From assembly GCA_033239005.1 (NCBI GenBank), contig BSQZ01000036.1, positions 2,881,001-2,945,000 on the forward strand: 64,000 nt of DNA, read 5' to 3'. A program made the translations under genes and the position numbers. Positions 56,310 to 64,000 of this stretch are shown in pieces; the first letter of the stretch is position 1; each line of letters opens with the position of its first letter. The notes beneath the pieces are model-generated. The model saw only the letters and a program-made list of their open reading frames with translations. It did no database searches and was not told the DNA's origin. This DNA is from Lamellibrachia satsuma. Lineage: Eukaryota; Annelida; Polychaeta; Sabellida; Siboglinidae.

Positions 56310-57344
56310 CCACCCAGAATAATATATCTCATCAATTATTTTCTATGTGGTATGGAAATATGGAATATTTTACATAAATAAATTGAGTAATTTTACCACA
56401 AAGTGGCCTAAGGTATAACTTGTAAGTGAAACGTTTACAGTTTTCTAATAGAACGAGCACCTACAATCTGGGCTGATGTTTTTTTATTATTAGTTGATGG
56501 TTCAATTAAAAAAAAATGTAATATAGAAAACCTAGTTCGTAGTGGGGGTGCAGCAAACTCCTGTTTTTAGGCTCTTTTGAAAATCAGCCCCATGAAAAAC
56601 AACTTTAATTGCATTATTCATTATCAATAGTGATCTTTTTCTTAGAAATGATGTTAAACGTTAAGGAAAAACATTGTGTTTCTTAGCTACGCTCTAAACA
56701 TTGTATTGTAGCTAAACCCGTGTCTTACCAATTCATTGTCGTGCGACTTCTTTGATGACAATCACGGCACCAAAGAAGTAACACATTTAATGACACCCAC
56801 AGCCAGACTGACCATCGGCGTGTGACGATTCAGTCACGCGTGATCGCACGAGCATATTGTGGTGTCAAAGTGTTGTCATCATCGTCAACCTTCAACCCAC
56901 TGCTAAACGAAGGGCTCTCATGGCTGGCTTCATTCTTTAGACTTGTGCATGTCTCTGACTCCTAAGTACTCCGTTACCGCGTCTCGTTTATCTGTCTTAT
57001 TTATGCCAATGGTAGTTTAGAGAATGAGATCACCAGCTCTGTGAATCCAGGTTTTTTCTATTTCTCTGTTTGGGATCTTTTATTTACCCTGGCATAGACA
57101 CCATTTCCGTTCTAGACGTCTACCCGAGACATCGCGGCTGTAACCAAAATAGAAAAAGGTGATTTCCACGAAAACAACACCAAACCCATTTGTTCCAACT
57201 CTGGCTTTTCCCCTTTTCATATCAAACATGAACTTTAGTTAAGCTATGCCAAACGTCGAGATTCAGCTATCATGAAGTATTTGCAAAGAGAATGATCGTG
57301 TTCTCTTCTTCGATGTTGTTCAGTTCAAGCCCATATTTATTGTG

Positions 57345-57384
<40 letters not shown>

Positions 57385-58001
57385 TGGCGAAGGGGGGTCC
57401 ACCCGGACAATAACTTTTATCAATATGTCATTTTATACAAGCTTCTGAATAGATCGTCTTGTCCGATACGTCACAGCGATAGTTTAGGTTAATCAATTTC
57501 ATAGAACTTTGCAAAACCATGAATTTTGTCTCGTTTTAATAAAAACACAACACATATATAAATAATGTAATGTAATGTAATGGCCAATATGCCAATATTA
57601 TCTCAAAATGAGATATTGTTCCTTCTTAAAGTTATTATGTATCGTAACTATGTGAGTGTATTGAACGATTTCCCTCTTAGTGAATACATGTGGACAGAGT
57701 TTAACGGGATCAAGCGTGCAAGGGATTACGTTCATATGCAATGTAAACATGACATTCGCCTCGAAACATTCAAACATTCAAATCAAACAGATAACGGTCA
57801 ATGTATACTCTCTATATAAATGTGATTCATTTAAAAACACAATCCGACTTTGTATTTTCAGTATAATTCCGCTCTTATAAAACGTGCGTTTCTCAACTGT
57901 TTGTTAGCTAATTTCAAAACATTGACCCCATGACGACACGACGCGACACGACACGATACGATACGACACGACACACGCATCACGCAAACACAAATAATTA
58001 T

Positions 58002-58040
<39 letters not shown>

Positions 58041-58750
58041 CGAACGCACATACTCACACACCTTTAACTAATTAACTTAAGCCGAATACTCACGAAATAT
58101 ACATGTCCAGAGATAGTAACTGCCGGTAAAGCGCTAAATAACTAATGAGCTAATTGGTCGGCGGTGCGATACACACATTTGCCGTGTGAAATGTAACCGT
58201 GCGCTCACAGTGGTAGGTCTACACGACAAACGACTATAGCGCCTGACTACCAGGCATGTCATTAACAAGTTTACGCCTATGAATGAAGATGCGTGTGTAT
58301 ATATTAGTACCACGGAACGAAAGCGGAGAAAGATGACACATTTATTGTGTGTGTGAAGCGCTACACAGGTATTTATTGCCCTTATTCACGATAGTTAATT
58401 ATTTACAGCATAACAATAGCATAGTAGTAAGAAACTAAAATCCTACTCGTGATACGTGATATATTGTGACAGCAACACTTAAGCAAATACAGGTAGTTTA
58501 ACGTAAGTCGCAATGTAGACCTACTAATTTTTAATATCGCGAGTTACGCGCCAGGGGAAACCGAGACAAGTTAAACACGTTCAATAAAAAACCCAGACAT
58601 TTTTGAAATTATTTTTATTGATGACAAGAAATTACATGCAGGCGTTAGCGTATATATTTCTGTCATATAGAAAAAAACTTTGTATATTAAAGCGTATCCC
58701 ATATATGACGAATTTAGTTGTAATAGGCGAAGTGGTTATTTGACAGACTT
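56310..58750. other. No gene recognised; SINE piece and two (GTGC)n microsatellites
   Basis: A minus-strand SINE piece is at 57050-57112 (gggatcttttatttaccctg, gcatagacacc; compare 21412-21600). (GTGC)n runs at 57340-57385 and its complement at 58001-58042. No coding-like frame found. Confidence 0.55.
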
Positions 58751-58760
58751 ATATTAAACC

Positions 58761-61700
58761 CCGAGGGCAGTGGACAGGTCCAATGGACCTGTACGGGATG
58801 GAATAAGACGCTCCCGCCCCCACGAGTCTACCACGTATGGGTAAAATACGGTGATGTTAACATGACATCACAGGGCGGACGTCTTCCTCGATGAAGTCAA
58901 CGGCCAGGACGGAAGGGCTCCAAGATGAGTTCAACGACCACATGTTCAGGACCAAGGCGAGCCACTTTTTTGGTGGATATTGGCTGTGGTCAACCAGCCT
59001 GGAGAGGGATGGGCTCCGCTAGGTTGCAAATCTGCCCTAGACACACCATGATCATGAAAACTAGTTTGAATCACATACCGGATCGGTCGCAGCCCGGGTC
59101 AAAAATGACCGCGCCTCCCGTCGTACATCAGGACGGGGGTGTTAAGTATGCTACTGGTGCCCCTACCAAAAAGATACGTGGAAGAAACGACATCACCATC
59201 GGCACATGGAACGTCAGGACATTGAGAGCTGCAGGAAAACTGAAAGAACTCACACATGAGATGGAGAGATACAGGTGGAATCTGCTTGGACTCGCCGAGA
59301 TGCGATGGAAAAGCTTTGGTGAAACATCGACCGAAGAAGGACACAAGGTCTACTTCAGTGGCAAGAATGACAAACACGAACAAGGCGTTGGGTTTCTTGT
59401 TCACAAAGACATTGTGAACACTGTCATGGGTTGTCGCCCTATCTCCAGCAGGCTCATCACCATCCGCCTGAAGGCAACTCCCTTCAACATGACAGTCATA
59501 CAAGTTTATGCCCCAACGTCTGATTATGACGACAGTGAGGTGGAAGATTTCTATGGCCAGCTGCAAGAAGTCATAGAGGAAACGCCAAAGAAAGACAGTC
59601 TTATTGTACTAGGAGACTGGAATGCAAAAGTGGGAAAGGATGCGCAGACCAACTGGCAAGACATTTGCGGACCTTTCTGCAACGCGGAAACAAATGAGAG
59701 AGGTCACAGGCTCCTCGAATTTGCAATGTACAATGAGCTGATGCTGGCTAACACATTTGGCCCACACAAAACATCTAGAAGATGGACCTGGCACAGCCCA
59801 GATGGAAAACATCACAATCAGATCGACTACATCTTGGTGAAACGGCGCTTTCACACAGGAGTGAACATTGCCAGGACACGAAGCTTTCCAGGAGCAGATA
59901 TCGGAAGTGATCACGACTTGCTGATGACAACCTTCCACATTCGTCTGAAGAGGATCAGCAAACCAAAGCCAACAAGAATACAATTTGACATCGAGAAACT
60001 TAAGGATCCTGATGTAGCAGAAGCATTCAAAGCAATGATAGGTGGGAAATTTGCACCACTTATCATACTGGATGACAAATATACCAACGTGAACTTGCTG
60101 ACCAACACCTTCAACAAAATAGTGACCGACACAGCCAGCGAGATCCTTGGAAAACACCGTCGGACAAAGAAACCATGGGTCACAGAAGACATCCTAGATC
60201 TTTGTGACAAAAGAAGGGAATTGAAAAGGAGAAAATGTGATCCTGAAGGTGCAGCAAAATACAGAGAAGTCAACAAGAAGATCAAACAAGATATGAGAAG
60301 AGCAAAAGATAACTGGATAGCAGAACAGTGCTGTGAAATGGAAGACAGCTTGAGCAAGAACAACAGCAAGAAGGCTTATCAAATAGTGAAAGACCTGACA
60401 TCAGTGAAGAAAGGGAGAACTATTACTATCCAAGACAAATCAGGGAAATGCCTGACAGAAGAACAGCAGATCCTCAATCGATGGACAGAATACTGCTCAG
60501 AACTATTCAGCCACAACACCAACGGAGACCCAGTAGTACTAAACTGTCCACAGACTACTGAAGAGGACGACTACCCCATTCTTCGTGAGGAAGTAGAGGC
60601 TGCAGTAAAGTCTCTGAAAAAAGGAAAGTCAGCTGGAATTGATAACATACCAGCAGAACTGGTTCAAGCTGGGGGAGAAGCCTTGATTACCACACTTACA
60701 ACAATCTGCAACAAGATCTGGCAGACAGGAGAATGGCCCACCCCGTGGACTCAGTCACTGATCATCACACTTCCCAAGAAAGGTAACCTACAGATGTGCC
60801 AAAACTACAGAACAATCAGCCTCATCAGCCACCCGAGCAAAGTCATGTTGAAGATACTACTCAACAGACTCAAACCCCAGGCAGAAGAGATTATCGCTGA
60901 AGAACAAGCGGGTTTTCGAGCAGGACGGAGCACCATTGAACAGATCTTCAACCTTAGAATCCTTTGCGAGAAACACCTTCAACATCAGCAAAGCCTGTAT
61001 CATGTCTTTATAGATTTCAAGAAGGCCTTTGATAAGGTATGGCATGCGGCCCTATGGGCAACCATGAGGAAGTACAACATTGGCTCCAAGCTTGTCCGAA
61101 CCATTGAACACCTATATGACAATGCCACCAGTGCAATAACCTTCAACAGCAGCATAGGAGACTGGTTTCGAACAACTGTTGGAGTTCGACAAGGATGCCT
61201 ACTATCACCAACGCTCTTGAACATTTTTCTGGAAAGGATAATGACTGATGCTTTAGAAAACCATCAAGGCACTGTCAGCATTGGAGGCAGGACAATCACC
61301 AACCTTCGTTTTGCTGACGACATCGACGGCCTAGCAGGAGATGAACAAGAACTAGTCAATTTAGTGGAGCGCCTTGAGAAAGCATCTTCATCATACGGCA
61401 TGGAGATCAGTGCCGAAAAGACCAAACTGATGACAAACAGCACACAAGGCATCAGCACAGAGGTCAAAGTTAATGGACAGAGACTTCAGGCAGTAACAAG
61501 CTTCAGGTACTTGGGATCAATTATCACAGATGAGGGTTCCAAACCGGAGATACTTGCCAGGATTGCACAGACAACAGCAGCACTAACAAGGTTGAAACCC
61601 TTATGGAACGACAGAAACATCACGGTCAGTTCGAAAATAAGGCTGATGCGCTCCCTTGTCATGTCCATCTTTCTGTACGCTTGTGAAACATGGACCCTTT

Positions 61701-62114
61701 CAGCAGACCTACAGAAGAGGATACAAGCCATGGAAATGAGATGCTTCCGGAAGATCTTGCACATATCATACAAAGACCATGTTACTAACGATGCTGTCCG
61801 TAACAAGATCAAACAAGCCATCGGACCATATGACGACCTTCTTACAACAGTTAAGAAGCGTAAACTGAAGTGGTACGGTCATGTATCACGATCATGTGGC
61901 CTTGCAAAGATTATCTTGCAAGGTACCGTAAGAGGGGGGAGACGAAGAGGTAGACAGGAGAAGAGGTGGGAAGACAACATCAAAGAGTGGACAGGAATGG
62001 AGTTCGCTGACTCCCAGAGGGCTGTAGAGAACAGGGAAACGTGGAGAGAGCTGGTTAGAAAGTCATCAATGGTGCCCCAACGATCCTTACGGGTTATGGG
62101 AAAGTGAAGTGAAG
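58761..62114 (+). mobile_element. Full-length RTE-type LINE with 10-bp target-site duplication
   Basis: The duplication ATATTAAACC lies at 58751-58760 and 62115-62124, exact on both sides. Between them are a ~164 bp leader, one long ORF and a very short 3' end, gtgaagtgaag, a simple tandem tail typical of RTE-class elements (rather than poly(A)). An intact ORF and a perfect duplication indicate a recent insertion. Confidence 0.85.
58925..62107 (+). CDS. RTE-type LINE protein: AP endonuclease and reverse transcriptase (1060 aa)
   Basis: It nicks target DNA and copies the element RNA into the nick. An N-terminal stretch of about 85 residues is followed by an exonuclease-endonuclease-phosphatase domain: TIGTWNVRTL (~90), LGLAEMRW, VIQVYAPTSD, LGDWNAKVG and SDHDLL (~328). 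The reverse transcriptase spans about 560-820: AGIDNIPAELV, NYRTISLISHPSKVMLKIL, FIDFKKAFDKVWH, GVRQGCLLSPTL and catalytic RFADDIDGL (~795). After it come a thumb, LMRSLVMSIFLYACETWTLS and a C-terminal KRKLKWYGHV/GRRRGRQEKRW tail. This layout matches RTE/BovB-class single-ORF elements. The ATG at 58925 is the most upstream in frame; a start nearer the endonuclease is possible. No stop or frameshift interrupts it, so it may be active. Confidence 0.95.
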   Translation: MSSTTTCSGPRRATFLVDIGCGQPAWRGMGSARLQICPRHTMIMKTSLNHIPDRSQPGSKMTAPPVVHQDGGVKYATGAPTKKIRGRNDITIGTWNVRTLRAAGKLKELTHEMERYRWNLLGLAEMRWKSFGETSTEEGHKVYFSGKNDKHEQGVGFLVHKDIVNTVMGCRPISSRLITIRLKATPFNMTVIQVYAPTSDYDDSEVEDFYGQLQEVIEETPKKDSLIVLGDWNAKVGKDAQTNWQDICGPFCNAETNERGHRLLEFAMYNELMLANTFGPHKTSRRWTWHSPDGKHHNQIDYILVKRRFHTGVNIARTRSFPGADIGSDHDLLMTTFHIRLKRISKPKPTRIQFDIEKLKDPDVAEAFKAMIGGKFAPLIILDDKYTNVNLLTNTFNKIVTDTASEILGKHRRTKKPWVTEDILDLCDKRRELKRRKCDPEGAAKYREVNKKIKQDMRRAKDNWIAEQCCEMEDSLSKNNSKKAYQIVKDLTSVKKGRTITIQDKSGKCLTEEQQILNRWTEYCSELFSHNTNGDPVVLNCPQTTEEDDYPILREEVEAAVKSLKKGKSAGIDNIPAELVQAGGEALITTLTTICNKIWQTGEWPTPWTQSLIITLPKKGNLQMCQNYRTISLISHPSKVMLKILLNRLKPQAEEIIAEEQAGFRAGRSTIEQIFNLRILCEKHLQHQQSLYHVFIDFKKAFDKVWHAALWATMRKYNIGSKLVRTIEHLYDNATSAITFNSSIGDWFRTTVGVRQGCLLSPTLLNIFLERIMTDALENHQGTVSIGGRTITNLRFADDIDGLAGDEQELVNLVERLEKASSSYGMEISAEKTKLMTNSTQGISTEVKVNGQRLQAVTSFRYLGSIITDEGSKPEILARIAQTTAALTRLKPLWNDRNITVSSKIRLMRSLVMSIFLYACETWTLSADLQKRIQAMEMRCFRKILHISYKDHVTNDAVRNKIKQAIGPYDDLLTTVKKRKLKWYGHVSRSCGLAKIILQGTVRGGRRRGRQEKRWEDNIKEWTGMEFADSQRAVENRETWRELVRKSSMVPQRSLRVMGK

Positions 62115-62269
62115 ATATTAAACCGCTGACATTAATTAAGTCGAGATTAGTAAATATATAAATGTCAAATTATATTTAAAAATTGTGGTTCATTAAAACA
62201 CATCTAGGTCGTTAAAATAGTATAATAGATATAGTGGTATAATAGATATAGTTGTATGATAGATATAAT

Positions 62270-62560
62270 TGTATAATACATACGGCAGCCTACAAAAGTC
62301 TAGGACTTTCCATCAACATCAGAGAAACCAAGGTTATCCATCAACCTACTCCAGGCATCAATGCAGGACCTCCCGAAATCAAAGTATCTGGAGGAATCCT
62401 AGAAGTTGTCGAACACTTCACGTACTTAGCGAGTCACCTGTCCCAGAGAGCCTCCATCGAGGCAGAAATCCAGCACCGTATCTGTTGTGCCAGCACGTCC
62501 TTCAGGAAACTGCGCCACCGAGTCTTTGACGACAACAACCTCAGGAAAACGAACGAATAA
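62270..62560 (+). mobile_element. LINE fragment from another endonuclease-RT element
   Basis: It reads 'SLGLSINIRETKVIHQPTPG', 'FTYLASHLSQRASIEAEIQH' and 'RICCASTSFRKLRHRVFDDN', the post-catalytic RT region. It is distinct from the intact element at 58925, which has 'SFRYLGSIITDEGSKPEILA' there. 5' and 3' parts are missing. Confidence 0.85.
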
Positions 62561-63099
62561 AAATATGATTGTGAACATAATCAAGAGTGTTGTTTGCCCG
62601 TGAGAACAATTTCAGGCTTCATTGCTTGCCGTTAATCACATAGTTTAGACTGCTCAGTCCAAAGATAAATAGGGCGATACATCATACTGACAATTGTTAA
62701 AGCGAAACAAGAGTAATAATAGTAAATAAAAATAATAGTAAATAAAAATAATAGTAAATAAAAAAATAAGAATATCATGCCAGTGGTTTACTCATAATGT
62801 GTTCTAAAAATGGGAGATTCCGGTCATTTCTTTGGTTGACTAAGGGCTGACATGTAATGCGTAGAAAATCGGGTACCCTAGACTACGCGTGACTTATTAC
62901 GCGAGGCCAGCATACACATTACCAACGCAACGTATCAAGCAAACGTGCTATTTCCTCAGAAAGAGGACTAGTTTATTAAACAAAGATCAAATATGTTACA
63001 TATTAAAGTTGAGTTTGGACGCAAACAGCATGCTGTATTGGCAAATATAGGAATATGTGAATACAAATATATTTTCATTTGGCGAGCGAATTTGAAAAA
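62561..63099. other. No gene recognised; probably 5' flank or intron of the sulfotransferase gene
   Basis: AT-rich with a short AAATAATAGT repeat at 62710-62765. Confidence 0.5.
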
Positions 63100-63240
63100 A
63101 ATATGACACTCGTGATGTTGGATTATCTGACGGTATGTATGGCGTCTACCGTGAAATTAAGATAGTGTGTCTTCAACAGGGTTTTCCCTTCTCTTATAGG
63201 TGGATAGGCCCAAAACCATGACTTTTGTTTCCATTTAATG
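63100..63240. repeat. Dispersed repeat B, copy 2
   Basis: It aligns in order with 12810-13000 (gacactcgtgatgttgg, gtgtgtcttcaaca, cttataggtgga, aaaccatgacttttgtttcc) and ends just upstream of the acceptor at 63293. Confidence 0.6.
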
Positions 63241-63299
63241 CACCAGTTTCAGAGCAATTCAAGACAGCGCTACTGAAATATATTTCTGTTTCAGAAACC

Positions 63300-64000
63300 A
63301 TGGGAATATTGAGGAAGATGGCCTGGTTGATCGTGTTACTTTTCACGGCCGTGCTGCTAAAGCGGTACTACACGGCGACCGTATGGAGCTTGGACAAGCC
63401 ACTTATGTTCGTTCGGTCTCCAGCCGCGTCGTCACAAACCAACGTAGTCTACATCAAGACTCACAAATGCGCCAGTGAGACGTTGTCGGCTATCTTCCGT
63501 CGCTTTGGCTATGAGCGGAACTTGTCCTTCGTCCTTCCCGTTGACGGACGCAACAATCTCGGCTGGCCGGACCCGCTCGACGAGGGGATGTTCCGTCCGT
63601 CGAAGACGGGCCGATACAACGTTCTGTGCGAACACACGATCCTCACGCTTCCCCTGATGGCAGACATCATGCCGAACGACACCATGTTCGTGACGAGTAT
63701 CCGCGAGCCGATGCAGCATATGAAGTCGGCATTTCAATATTTTAACATAAAGAGGGTTGCTGCTATTAACAGTTCGGATCCGATCTCAGAATATCTGCGC
63801 AATCTAGATAAGTATGACAACGTGTACAAAGGACGAGGTAACATACGTCGAAGTGGATATTGCGTACCACCAAATCTTAGCGTCACTCGTAATAGCATGG
63901 CTTTCGACCTCGGATTCCCGAACGGTTACGCAAAGGACACAAAGGATGAGACGACAAACACCACCGCAGTTCAAGAATGGTTGGACATGTTAGACAAACG
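63300..64000 (+). CDS. Galactose 3-O-sulfotransferase (Gal3ST family), 5' part
   Basis: A Golgi type II membrane enzyme that would transfer sulfate from PAPS to the 3-OH of terminal beta-galactose on glycolipids or glycoproteins. The frame is open from ATG 63300 to the window end (233 codons). A short basic N-terminus is followed by a signal anchor at about 8-20 (AWLIVLLFTAVLL). The 5'-phosphosulfate loop reads YIKTHKCASETL (51-62), and the 3'-phosphate region TSIREP (132-137). CEHTILT and NSMAFDLGF (198-206) are characteristic of the Gal3ST group. An acceptor (tctgtttcag, ending 63293) precedes the ATG by six bases, so an upstream non-coding exon is likely. Which of the four vertebrate subtypes it resembles cannot be decided. 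The remaining C-terminal part is outside the window. Confidence 0.92.
   Translation, partial: MGILRKMAWLIVLLFTAVLLKRYYTATVWSLDKPLMFVRSPAASSQTNVVYIKTHKCASETLSAIFRRFGYERNLSFVLPVDGRNNLGWPDPLDEGMFRPSKTGRYNVLCEHTILTLPLMADIMPNDTMFVTSIREPMQHMKSAFQYFNIKRVAAINSSDPISEYLRNLDKYDNVYKGRGNIRRSGYCVPPNLSVTRNSMAFDLGFPNGYAKDTKDETTNTTAVQEWLDMLDK

Noticed and set aside
59099..61821. Minus-strand frames inside the intact LINE
   Set aside because: Antisense shadows of the LINE ORF, with no independent motif.

Overview
This is a window of a repeat-rich, intron-rich metazoan nuclear genome, most likely a marine invertebrate. The reasons are spliced genes with GT-AG introns, bilaterian-type gene families (cadherin, PRR5/Protor, MANSC-domain protein, galactose 3-O-sulfotransferase), several non-LTR and LTR retrotransposon families, tRNA-derived SINEs and very long simple repeats. 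The sequence does not let me name the phylum. None of the host genes is a single ORF; I assembled them by hand from splice sites, codon phase and protein-family motifs, and in each model every intron phase closes.

Layout. 1-2600: the 3' end of a Ty3/gypsy element with its LTR start, a SINE remnant, a small inverted-repeat element and a CA tract. 2847-23661 (+): a complete 18-exon gene for a 640-residue single-pass cadherin, with introns full of LINE tails, minisatellites, DNA-transposon remnants and a striking (GT)n-(GGGC)n block. 25134-32979 (+): an 8-exon gene for a 276-residue PRR5/Protor (HbrB) protein, an mTORC2 subunit family; its intron 2 holds a ~1.45 kb CTG/CTA triplet tract. 33960-40490: a decayed LINE, then a rearranged Ty3/gypsy element whose gag is split by a 1.48 kb transposon with perfect 17-bp terminal inverted repeats. 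40835-42050 (-): a 2-exon MANSC-like type I membrane protein. 42100-46400: LINE and SINE fragments and a large palindrome around a ~340 bp TA tract. 46437-49577 (-): a 4-exon mucin-like type I membrane protein. 50-58.7 kb: no gene seen; a CR1-like LINE 3' end and an inverted copy of a TTAA-flanked element. 58761-62114 (+): a full-length RTE-type LINE with an intact 1060-codon ORF and a 10-bp target-site duplication. 63300-64000 (+): the 5' part of a galactose 3-O-sulfotransferase gene, cut by the window end.

The genes do not form an operon or one obvious pathway. Four of the five host genes encode membrane proteins (cadherin, two type I receptors or mucins, a Golgi type II enzyme). The two minus-strand membrane proteins are neighbours with similar architecture and a loosely similar short cytoplasmic tail, and may be related. 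I found no convincing wholly new system. The most unusual items are the short cadherin with a dibasic (furin-like) motif in place of one inter-repeat calcium linker, a GC-AG intron in the same gene, the paired membrane proteins, the intact LINE and the nested transposons.
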